A program made the position numbers and the translations under genes. From Sphingomonadales bacterium UBA656 (GTDB lineage: Bacteria > Pseudomonadota > Alphaproteobacteria > Sphingomonadales > Sphingomonadaceae), in the NCBI GenBank assembly GCA_002299895.1, contig DBOC01000011.1, positions 106,664 through 118,427 on the forward strand: a DNA stretch of 11,764 nucleotides, read 5' to 3'. How positions within the stretch are numbered: the first letter of the stretch is position 1; each line of letters opens with the position of its first letter. Positions 5,763-11,764 of the stretch are shown here, piece by piece. Below the pieces are notes generated by a model. It did not search any database, was not told the origin of the DNA, and was given only the letters and a program-made list of their open reading frames with translations.

Positions 5763-6632
5763 TCAGCGCGTCGGCACCGGCACGTCGCCCGAATAATCGT
5801 AAAATCCGCGCTTCACTTTGCGGCCATACCATCCGGCCTCAACATATTTTTGCAGCAATGGGGCGGGGCGGAATTTTGGGTCACCCGTCGATTGAAACAG
5901 CACATTGGTGATTTCAAGACACGTATCGAGCCCGATAAAATCTGCCAGGGTCAGCGGTCCCATCGGGTGATTGAGGCCAAGCTGGCATGCGGTATCGATG
6001 TCGCGAATGCTGGCCACGCCTTCGCCAAGTGCAAAGATGGCCTCATTGATCATCGGCATCAACACGCGGTTGACGATAAAGCCCGGCGCATCATTGGCAA
6101 AAACCAATTGCTTGCCCAGCGCCTCGCCATATTGGCGCACAACGTCGACGGTGGCGTCGGTTGTCGCTAGGCCGCGAATGATTTCAATCAGGCCCATTAC
6201 CGGCACGGGGTTGAAGAAATGGACGCCTATGAAACGCTTTGGATCGGGCGATGATTGCGCCAGCCGTGTGATTGGAATCGACGAAGTGTTCGATGCCAGT
6301 ACCGCCTGATCGCCAAGGACTTTGCCCACGGCCTCAAATATCTTGCGCTTAATGTCCTCGCGTTCTGTTGCGGCTTCGATGATCAGCCCAGCCTCCGCCA
6401 TGGGTTCATAATTGGCGACAGGTTCAATGCGCGACATCAATGCGTCGGCCTCGGCCTGTCCCATTTTATCTTTGGCGACCAAGCGAGCCAAGGCGTTGGC
6501 AATGTTCGCTTTGCCTGCTTCGGCCTTGGTCAAATCAATGTCGGAGAGATAGACATGATAACCAGCAGCCGCGCTCACTTGCGCGATGCCTGCACCCATT
6601 TGACCCGCCCCGATAACACCAACTGCACGCAT
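5763..6632 (-). CDS. hbd: 3-hydroxybutyryl-CoA dehydrogenase
   Basis: This 289-residue protein is a single-function 3-hydroxyacyl-CoA dehydrogenase (PaaH/Hbd/FadB2 type). It interconverts 3-hydroxybutyryl-CoA and acetoacetyl-CoA with NAD(P) in short-chain fatty acid, butanoate or phenylacetate metabolism. The N-terminal Rossmann domain has GAGQMG at 8-13 and Asp31 at the end of the second strand, favouring NAD(H). The active-site set is Ser117 in SNTSSIP, His138 in GVHFFNPVP, Glu150 in MGLIEII, and Asn188 in PGFIVNR. The C-terminal dimerisation domain (about 185-285) carries NHPMGPLTLADFIGLD and the GRKVKRGFYDY end. A clear Shine-Dalgarno GGAG (6643-6640) lies 7 bases before the ATG. No thiolase or acyl-CoA gene is adjacent, so the exact pathway cannot be inferred from context. 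It is divergent from hom across 175 bp and convergent with metC. Confidence 0.95.
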   Translation of the reverse strand: MRAVGVIGAGQMGAGIAQVSAAAGYHVYLSDIDLTKAEAGKANIANALARLVAKDKMGQAEADALMSRIEPVANYEPMAEAGLIIEAATEREDIKRKIFEAVGKVLGDQAVLASNTSSIPITRLAQSSPDPKRFIGVHFFNPVPVMGLIEIIRGLATTDATVDVVRQYGEALGKQLVFANDAPGFIVNRVLMPMINEAIFALGEGVASIRDIDTACQLGLNHPMGPLTLADFIGLDTCLEITNVLFQSTGDPKFRPAPLLQKYVEAGWYGRKVKRGFYDYSGDVPVPTR

Positions 6633-6680
6633 TTTTTCACTCCAATTTCGTATTCATTTCGACTCTAGCGAACGCCGTGG

Positions 6681-6740
6681 GCAAGCGCCAGCCTTGCGGT
6701 TATCTGTGCACGCGCAAGGGCATCGCAAGCTTAGGCTGGC
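6681..6740. promoter_or_regulatory. Repeat-rich element in the hbd/hom divergent region
   Basis: GCCAGCCT (6687-6694) and AGGCTGGC (6733-6740) are a perfect 8-bp inverted repeat enclosing 38 bases. Inside, CTTGCG (6693-6698) can pair with either of two CGCAAG copies (6713-6718 and 6724-6729), competing with the outer stem for bases 6693-6694. GCAAG occurs at 6681, 6714 and 6725, that is 33 and 11 bases apart, and its complement at 6693. The pattern fits either operators on one helical face or an RNA with alternative folds in the hom leader. I know no named riboswitch that it matches. The right arm ends 67 bases before the hom ATG and the left end of the element is 48 bases before the hbd ATG. 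Confidence 0.4.
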
Positions 6741-6807
6741 ATTTCCATCAGATTCCACTTAAGCGCGGCATAAATCCAGAAGATTCTAGGCAGAAAGTCC
6801 CTTAACC

Positions 6808-8127
6808 ATGTCTACAGCCGTTCGCCACGCACCCCTGAATGTGGGCCTCGCGGGACTGGGCACCGTGGGCAGTGGTGTCATTCGCCTGATAGAAGAAAAT
6901 GCGGCGCTGATTGCGCGCAGGGCTGGTCGCGAGATCAAAATTGTTGCTGTTACCGCACGTGACCGGACAAAGGATCGCGGCGTTGATCTATCACCTTATC
7001 GCTGGGTCGATGACATGGGGCAGCTTGCGACCGCTAATGACATTGACGTCGTCGTGGAGCTCGTGGGCGGGTCAGACGGTCCGGCGCTAACGCTCGCACG
7101 CGAGACTTTGTCCAACGGGCGCGCTTTGGTGACCGCCAACAAGGCGATGATCGCGCATCATGGTGCCGAGCTTGCGGCTTTGGCGGAAAGCAAGCATACC
7201 GCGCTCAAATTTGAAGCGGCGGTGGCGGGCGGTATTCCGGTCATTCAAGGTCTGCGCGATGGTGCAGCCGCCAACCGCATTGACCGTGTCTATGGCATCC
7301 TTAACGGCACCTGCAATTTTATCCTGTCCACTATGGAGCGCGACGGGTTGGATTTTGCGCAGGTTCTTTCCGATGCCCAAGCCAAGGGCTTCGCCGAAGC
7401 CGATCCGTCATTCGACATTGACGGTATTGATGCCGCGCATAAGCTTTCAATTCTTGCGTCACTCAGCTTTGGCTCTGTCATTGATTTTGGCGGCGTCGAA
7501 GCACGCGGCGTTCGGAAAATCCTGGCCGCGGACATCGCACAGGCCAAAACCTTGGGCTATCGCATTCGGCTCATCGGTCTTGCCGAAATTGACGGCAATA
7601 ATGGCGCATCGACTATTTTCCAACGCGTCCAACCTTGCCTTGTGCCGCTCAGCCACCCGCTGGCGCATGTCACAGGCGCAACCAACGCCGTTGTTGCCGA
7701 AGGAAATTTCTCTGGCCGCTTGCTGTTCCAAGGCGCAGGCGCCGGTGACAAGCCAACGGCATCAGCGGTTGTTGCTGATTTGGTTGATATCGCGCGCAAG
7801 GAAACCGGCCCTGCATTCTCCATGCCGTCGGCTGAGCTTGAAAAGCTTCCGCGCGCGGCCTCGGCGCACCGGATCGGCAAAACCTATTTGCGCATGTTGG
7901 TGGCGGACCGGGTTGGCGTACTCGCGGAAATCACCGCAGCCATGCGCGATGCGGGGCTATCGATTGAGAGCCTTATCCAAACCGAAGCGAGTGACGATGG
8001 TTCGGCGTTGATTGCCATGGTTACCCATGCGGGACCGGAACAGGCGATTAATGACACCATAGATGCGCTGGCAAATTCCGATAGCTTGCTTGGCGAACCC
8101 ATGGTGATGCACATTTTGGGCGCCTAA
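6808..8127 (+). CDS. hom: Homoserine dehydrogenase with C-terminal ACT domain
   Basis: This 439-residue cytoplasmic enzyme reduces aspartate semialdehyde to homoserine, the branch point to threonine, isoleucine and methionine. The Rossmann domain (about 10-140) opens with GLAGLGTVGSG (13-23); TANKAMI contains Lys112. The catalytic domain has NGTCNFIL (166-173) and the signature FAEADPSFDIDGIDAAHKL. Glu197, Asp208 and Lys212 have the spacing of the yeast catalytic residues Glu208, Asp219 and Lys223. Residues about 360-437 form an ACT domain, expected to mediate feedback by threonine or another amino acid. No aspartokinase domain is fused. The Shine-Dalgarno is weak (GAAAG at 6793-6797), but the Rossmann strand begins ten residues after the ATG, as usual. 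glpX follows on the same strand after 206 bases. A structured region lies upstream. Confidence 0.97.
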   Translation: MSTAVRHAPLNVGLAGLGTVGSGVIRLIEENAALIARRAGREIKIVAVTARDRTKDRGVDLSPYRWVDDMGQLATANDIDVVVELVGGSDGPALTLARETLSNGRALVTANKAMIAHHGAELAALAESKHTALKFEAAVAGGIPVIQGLRDGAAANRIDRVYGILNGTCNFILSTMERDGLDFAQVLSDAQAKGFAEADPSFDIDGIDAAHKLSILASLSFGSVIDFGGVEARGVRKILAADIAQAKTLGYRIRLIGLAEIDGNNGASTIFQRVQPCLVPLSHPLAHVTGATNAVVAEGNFSGRLLFQGAGAGDKPTASAVVADLVDIARKETGPAFSMPSAELEKLPRAASAHRIGKTYLRMLVADRVGVLAEITAAMRDAGLSIESLIQTEASDDGSALIAMVTHAGPEQAINDTIDALANSDSLLGEPMVMHILGA

Positions 8128-8137
8128 GCTTAGCGCC
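8119..8137. repeat. Near-perfect palindrome across the hom stop codon
   Basis: GGCGC (8119-8123), TAAG/CTTA (8125-8132) and GCGCC (8133-8137) form a 19-base inverted repeat with one unpaired C at 8124; the hom TAA is 8125-8127. No T-run follows, so it is not a canonical intrinsic terminator. It could slow transcript decay at the 3' end, or be incidental. The rest of the 206-base hom-glpX gap has a short GGGCG/CGCCC hairpin (8286-8290 with 8298-8302) and AT-rich patches but no supported gene or promoter. Confidence 0.35.
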
Positions 8138-8333
8138 TCTTCAGGCTTCGTGTACATTATAGCCATTAATTTGTGCCGCTATATCCATTACCGCGACCGT
8201 GAAAAAGAAAACTGCGATAAGCAATCTCGACAATGGCCTTCGCCTTCCCTATCGGAATTGAAGTCCCGAAATGTCGATCCATTGAGGGCGTTTAAATCGC
8301 CCACCTTGAATTTAAGTTAGCTAGGAAATTCAA

Positions 8334-9317
8334 ATGACTACAGCAAGCCAAATCCTCGACCGTGTCCTTGTTTTGGAAATGGTACGCGTGACGGAAGCTG
8401 CAGCGATTGCGGCGGCGAAGCTGATTGGGCGTGGCGACGAGAAGGCAGCTGATGCCGCCGCCGTTGAAGCGATGCGCGCTGCTTTGAACGAACTGTACAT
8501 GGATGGAACCGTCGTCATCGGTGAGGGTGAACGGGACGAAGCACCTATGCTGTTCATTGGCGAAAAGGTCGGTTCCGCGATTGGCACTGGACCCAAAATC
8601 GACATCGCGCTTGATCCATTGGAAGGCACGACGATCACCGCAAAGGCCGGCCCGAATGCGCTGGCGGTGTTGGCGGTCGCTGAAGAAGGCAATTTGCTCA
8701 ACGCCCCCGATGTGTACATGGACAAAATCGCGGTTGGCCCCGGCTATTCGCCCAACATTGTCAATCTCGACAAATCAATAGCAGAAAATGTCGCGGCCGT
8801 TGCCGCCGAAAAAGGCGTTCCACCGCATGAGCTTATTGTCTGCGTCTTGGACCGCCCCCGCCATGAAAAGATGATCGCCGAACTCCGCGAAATTGGCTGC
8901 GGCGTGATGCTTATCCCCGATGGCGACGTCGCGGGCGTAATTGCAACCACGAACCCAGAAACGACAGTCGACATTTATATGGGCAGCGGCGGCGCGCCAG
9001 AGGGCGTGTTGGCAGCCGCAGCATTGCGCTGCGTAGGCGGCCAGTTCAAGGGCCGTTTGCTTTTCCGCAATGATGATGAACGACTGCGCGCGCGCAAATG
9101 GGGTATCGAAGATTTGGACAAGATCTACGATCTTGAAGAATTGGCGAAAGGTGACTGTATCTTTGCCGCGACCGGCGTGACCCATGGTTCCTTGCTGGAA
9201 GGTGTAAAGACCTTGCGCGATGGCCGCGTGACCACTGAAAGTGTGGTAATGCGCGCCTCATCGGGCACCGTGCGCTGGGTCAAGAGCGAGCATCGGAAAG
9301 CCGACCGTCTCGGCTGA
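8334..9317 (+). CDS. glpX: Class II fructose-1,6-bisphosphatase (GlpX)
   Basis: GlpX hydrolyses fructose-1,6-bisphosphate to fructose-6-phosphate, a metal-dependent step of gluconeogenesis in the cytoplasm. The 327-residue protein has the family motifs in order: GEGERDEAPM (63-72), DPLEGTT (94-100) with metal-binding Asp94 and Glu97, DRPRH (173-177), IPDGDV (194-199) and GSGGAPEGV (217-225). The late motif reads ATGVTHG (279-285), with His where many family members have Asp or another residue. A clean Shine-Dalgarno AGGA (8323-8326) sits 7 bases before the ATG. The order hom, glpX, recJ is one I recognise from alphaproteobacteria. The 206-base gap after hom suggests its own promoter, though none is convincing by eye. 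The stop is 3 bases from that of the convergent flavodoxin-like gene. Some homologues also act on sedoheptulose-1,7-bisphosphate. Confidence 0.96.
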   Translation: MTTASQILDRVLVLEMVRVTEAAAIAAAKLIGRGDEKAADAAAVEAMRAALNELYMDGTVVIGEGERDEAPMLFIGEKVGSAIGTGPKIDIALDPLEGTTITAKAGPNALAVLAVAEEGNLLNAPDVYMDKIAVGPGYSPNIVNLDKSIAENVAAVAAEKGVPPHELIVCVLDRPRHEKMIAELREIGCGVMLIPDGDVAGVIATTNPETTVDIYMGSGGAPEGVLAAAALRCVGGQFKGRLLFRNDDERLRARKWGIEDLDKIYDLEELAKGDCIFAATGVTHGSLLEGVKTLRDGRVTTESVVMRASSGTVRWVKSEHRKADRLG

Positions 9318-9320
9318 TAT

Positions 9321-9812
9321 TCAGTAAATACCCATTTGCAGACCCGTGGCGATCTGTTCACCCATTTCCGCCGCCGTCGATAGATGCGCTAAATCAATGG
9401 TTTTCGGTGCCAATATCGCCTCTTGCGTCTGCGCATGGGTGCACACAATAGCGCTGGGCACGATCTGTCGCAGCCGCCAGCCTGTGGCAATACGCTCCGC
9501 CTGCGCAACGGCATTTCGCCCATCGGAACCTGCGCATACAATCATGGCATAAGGCCGGCCGTTTAGCGCGCCGAGGCACGGATAATAGCATCGGTCGAAA
9601 AAGCTTTTCATGCCGCCGCTAATCGCTGCGAGATTTTCGGGAAAGACCAACAGATATCCATCTGCCACCAACATATGTTCGGGGCCCGCTTCGGCGGCAT
9701 GCAGCATCAATATGTCGACGCCCTGCACCCGCCGCGCACCCTCATGCGCGGCTTGTGCTAGAGCCTCAGACCCGCCGGTCATGCTGTGCCAGATTATTGC
9801 CAATTGCCGCAT
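9321..9812 (-). CDS. Flavodoxin-like FMN protein / NAD(P)H-dependent reductase
   Basis: This is a small alpha/beta protein of 163 residues from ATG 9812; a GTG at 9818 would add two. The first strand RQLAIIWHS runs into a flavodoxin-type phosphate loop SMTGGSEALA (10-19). Then come a hydrophobic strand and PENLAAISGGMKSFFDR (58-74). That is the flavin-contacting segment of flavodoxin-family reductases (compare PE...G.LK.FFDR). The strand AMIVCAGSDGRNA (89-101) contributes to the fold. It probably binds FMN and transfers electrons from NAD(P)H or a partner; the substrate is unknown. No membrane segment or signal peptide is visible. ATG 9812 was preferred because the first strand begins at once, although no Shine-Dalgarno stands at proper distance for either start. 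It lies antisense between glpX and recJ, sharing only 41 bases with the recJ start region. Confidence 0.82.
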   Translation of the reverse strand: MRQLAIIWHSMTGGSEALAQAAHEGARRVQGVDILMLHAAEAGPEHMLVADGYLLVFPENLAAISGGMKSFFDRCYYPCLGALNGRPYAMIVCAGSDGRNAVAQAERIATGWRLRQIVPSAIVCTHAQTQEAILAPKTIDLAHLSTAAEMGEQIATGLQMGIY

Positions 9813-9853
9813 CCCCACTTGCTAGCACCAGCAGTGCACCATAGGGAAGTAGG

Positions 9854-11620
9854 ATGAAGTCAGTCCTCGACATTAATCACTCCATCCTTGCACAAGCATG
9901 GCATTGGCGGGGCAGCGGCATAGATGGCCGTGACCCGGATTTTCAACCCGATGACCTCGTTAGCCAATTGCTGATGGCGCGCGGAGTAGCGCGGGATGAT
10001 ATCGAGCGGCAACGCAACCCGACCATTCGCAACTTCATGCCCGACCCGTCAATCTTTCAGGATATGGAAAATGCCGCGCTGCGATTGGCGCAGGCTGTGG
10101 AGGCGGGAGAGCAAATCACCGTCTATGGCGACTATGATGTCGATGGCGCGACCAGCGCGGCTTTGCTCATCCGCTTGCTGCGCATGTTAGGATTGAACGC
10201 AGGCTATTATATCCCAGATCGTTTGATGGAAGGCTATGGCCCGTCAGGCGAGGCGCTGGTGCGTATTGGGGCAGGCGGCAGCCGCTTGATCATTACCGTC
10301 GATTGCGGGGCCATGGCCTATGATGCTTTGTCGCAGGCCAAGGCCGCTGGCCTTGAGGTCATCGTTGTCGACCATCATAAATGCGCGTCAGAACTTCCTG
10401 AGGCCTTTGCTTTAGTGAACCCCAACCGCCTCGACGAAACCGACGAAGCTGCGTCCCACGGGCATCTGGCGGCGGTGGGTGTGGCATTTCTTTTGGGAGC
10501 GGCGTTGATCCGGACGCTGCGCAGCCGCGGCTATTTCGCTACGCGGCCCGAACCCAAAATCATGGAGCTGCTCGATATCGTGGCCTTGGGCACGGTGGCC
10601 GATGTGGCGCAGCTGCGCGGGCTGAACCGCGCCTTTGTGGCACAGGGGCTGAAGGTCATGGCCGCGCGCCGCAACATTGGCCTTTCTGCGCTCATTCAAG
10701 CCAGCCGCCTTACCCGCGCGCCGATATGCTCCGACCTCGGCTTTGCCTTGGGCCCGCGCATCAATGCCGGCGGCCGCGTCGGAAAATCCGACCTTGGCGT
10801 GCGCTTGCTAATCACCGAAGATGCAGCCGAGGCGCAAGACTTAGCGATGGAGCTTGACCGGCTGAATGAAGAGCGCCGCGCCATAGAGGGGACCGTGCAG
10901 GAGCAGGCCGAGGCCATGTTGGCGGGGCAACATAACCGCGCCGTGGCATTGTTATCCGGCGAAGGCTGGCATCCCGGGGTAATTGGTATCGTCGCCGGCC
11001 GCATCAAGGAAAAGACGGGCAAGCCCGCCATCGTCATTGCGGTCGACGAAAATGGCGTCGGCAAGGGGTCGGGCCGGTCCATCGCGGGCGTTGACCTCGG
11101 CGCAGCCATCATTTCGGCGCGGGAGGCGGGATTGCTGGTCGCCGGCGGCGGCCATGCCATGGCAGCGGGCTTGACCATTGACGCTGACAAGATTGACGCG
11201 CTGGCGGATTGGCTCGACGCGCGCCTCGCAACAGATGTCGCCAATGCATCCGGCGCCAAGGCGTTGTTGATTGACGCGATCGTCGCACCGCGTGGCCTAA
11301 ACCCCATTTTTGTCGACGCGATGGAGACGGCGGGACCATATGGCATGGGCTGGCCCGGGCCGCGCGTGGTCACGGGGCCATTGCGGATCATCAAGTGCGA
11401 TATTGTTGGCAAGGACCATGTCCGCGCCATTGTGGCGGGCGACGATGGCCAGTCGTTCAAAGCGATGGCATTTCGTCAGGGCGAGACCGTTTTGGGCCAG
11501 ACCATGCTCCACGCCGATCGCGGCCGCCGTTACTGGTTTGCGGGCCGCGCGAAGGTCGATGACTGGGGTGCGACGCCAAAAGCGGAGCTGCACGTCGACG
11601 ACATTGCCTTTGCGGACTGA
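9854..11620 (+). CDS. recJ: Single-stranded-DNA-specific exonuclease RecJ
   Basis: RecJ degrades single-stranded DNA 5' to 3' in recombination, mismatch and base-excision repair. The 588-residue length is normal. The DHH domain contains VYGDYDVDGATS (90-101) with Asp93, Asp95 and Asp97, TVDCGA with Asp150, VVDHHK with Asp173, His174 and His175, and ALGTVADV with Asp250. All are metal ligands or catalytic residues in the family. RINAGGRVG (302-310) follows. The DHHA1 domain has GEGWHPGVIGIVAGR (369-383), GSGRSIAGVDLG (405-416) and GGGHAMAAG (431-439). The C-terminal OB-fold region starts near 470. Its entry segment reads GMGWPGPR, with Trp where many RecJ proteins have Asn (G.GNPEP). The Shine-Dalgarno AGGGA (9843-9847) is 6 bases before the ATG. 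Since only 41 bases separate it from the divergent ATG, its promoter probably lies in the flavodoxin-like gene. tRNA-Glu follows after 66 bases. Confidence 0.97.
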   Translation: MKSVLDINHSILAQAWHWRGSGIDGRDPDFQPDDLVSQLLMARGVARDDIERQRNPTIRNFMPDPSIFQDMENAALRLAQAVEAGEQITVYGDYDVDGATSAALLIRLLRMLGLNAGYYIPDRLMEGYGPSGEALVRIGAGGSRLIITVDCGAMAYDALSQAKAAGLEVIVVDHHKCASELPEAFALVNPNRLDETDEAASHGHLAAVGVAFLLGAALIRTLRSRGYFATRPEPKIMELLDIVALGTVADVAQLRGLNRAFVAQGLKVMAARRNIGLSALIQASRLTRAPICSDLGFALGPRINAGGRVGKSDLGVRLLITEDAAEAQDLAMELDRLNEERRAIEGTVQEQAEAMLAGQHNRAVALLSGEGWHPGVIGIVAGRIKEKTGKPAIVIAVDENGVGKGSGRSIAGVDLGAAIISAREAGLLVAGGGHAMAAGLTIDADKIDALADWLDARLATDVANASGAKALLIDAIVAPRGLNPIFVDAMETAGPYGMGWPGPRVVTGPLRIIKCDIVGKDHVRAIVAGDDGQSFKAMAFRQGETVLGQTMLHADRGRRYWFAGRAKVDDWGATPKAELHVDDIAFAD

Positions 11621-11638
11621 ATTTGCGTGAACTTGGCC

Positions 11639-11667
11639 TTGACGAGCGCAAAACGAACCCGTAAAGG
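11639..11667 (+). promoter_or_regulatory. Probable sigma-70 promoter of tRNA-Glu
   Basis: TTGACG (11639-11644) and TAAAGG (11662-11667) are separated by 17 bases. The -35 is close to the strong alphaproteobacterial form and the spacing is ideal. Transcription would start about 11674, roughly 13 bases before the mature tRNA 5' end. No other promoter candidate is seen in the 66 bases between recJ and the tRNA, and no intrinsic terminator of recJ was found there. Confidence 0.55.
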
Positions 11668-11686
11668 CGCGGCTCGCCAAGCGATT

Positions 11687-11761
11687 GGCCCCTTCGTCTA
11701 GCGGTTAGGACGCGGCCCTTTCACGGCTGAAACACGGGTTCGATTCCCGTAGGGGTCACCA
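11687..11761 (+). tRNA. tRNA-Glu (anticodon TTC)
   Basis: A complete cloverleaf can be drawn. The acceptor GGCCCCT (11687-11693) pairs with AGGGGTC (11751-11757), with one G-T pair. The D stem is GTC/GAC (11696-11698 with 11709-11711). The anticodon stem is 11713-11717 with 11725-11729, including one G-T pair. The 7-base loop is CTTTCAC with anticodon TTC at 11720-11722. The T stem ACGGG/CCCGT (11734-11738 with 11746-11750) encloses TTCGATT. The discriminator is A11758 and CCA is encoded (11759-11761). It decodes GAA and GAG. The window stops 3 bases past the CCA. Confidence 0.97.
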
Positions 11762-11764
11762 TCT

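Noticed and set aside
7160..8011. A 283-codon open frame on the + strand inside hom
   Set aside because: It is a shifted frame of the well-supported homoserine dehydrogenase; its product is Arg/Ser/Pro-rich with no recognisable domain.
8233..8295. A 20-codon ATG frame between hom and glpX that might be a leader peptide
   Set aside because: It has no Shine-Dalgarno, no run of regulatory codons and no following attenuator structure with a T-run.
8286..8302. GGGCG/CGCCC hairpin upstream of glpX as a terminator
   Set aside because: The stem has 5 bp and no U-run follows; it lies 31 bases before the glpX start.
10696..11460. A 254-codon open frame on the - strand inside recJ
   Set aside because: It is antisense to intact RecJ motifs; the Ser/Pro/Ala-rich translation is typical of the reverse complement of a GC-rich gene.
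1..11764. Mobile element, CRISPR array, toxin-antitoxin or defence system
   Set aside because: No transposase or integrase, no spaced repeat array and no paired small accessory genes are visible; all sizeable genes have clear housekeeping or enzyme families.

Overview
The window looks like an ordinary chromosomal segment of an alphaproteobacterium, most likely a sphingomonad (Sphingomonadaceae or a close relative). This rests on the moderately high GC content judged by eye, the same-strand neighbourhood hom - glpX - recJ, the type I QueF, the Fe-S bacterial photolyase and the style of the proteins. I cannot name a genus. It reads as core metabolism and DNA repair plus a few accessory functions. 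I see no insertion sequence, phage gene, CRISPR array or toxin-antitoxin pair, and no gene-free stretch longer than about 210 bases.

Layout, left to right. Bases 1-176 are the alanine-rich C-terminal end of an unidentified gene on the + strand, closed by a strong intrinsic terminator (210-243). On the - strand follow a class A beta-lactamase-like lipoprotein (296-1417) and queF (1572-2030, queuosine biosynthesis). A 123-bp divergent region with two inverted repeats separates queF from phrB (2154-3677, an Fe-S (6-4) photolyase). Next on the + strand is a sulfur pair, sseA (3739-4581) and metC. metC most likely starts at a TTG at 4578 that overlaps the sseA stop. metC ends 3 bases from the stop of the - strand hbd gene (5763-6632).

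A 175-bp divergent region rich in repeats lies between hbd and hom (6808-8127, homoserine dehydrogenase). glpX (8334-9317, class II fructose-1,6-bisphosphatase) and recJ (9854-11620, single-strand exonuclease) follow on the same strand. A small flavodoxin-like gene on the - strand (9321-9812) sits between glpX and recJ. The window ends with tRNA-Glu(TTC) at 11687-11761, which has its own plausible promoter.

Functional links: sseA and metC both handle sulfur amino acids and appear translationally coupled. hom supplies homoserine, the precursor of methionine, whose pathway also uses MetC. phrB and recJ both act in DNA repair but are far apart and probably independent. I did not find a convincing undescribed system. 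The points most worth a second look are the two divergent regulatory regions (2031-2153 and 6633-6807), the altered omega-loop motif of the beta-lactamase, and the TTG/TGA coupling of sseA to metC.
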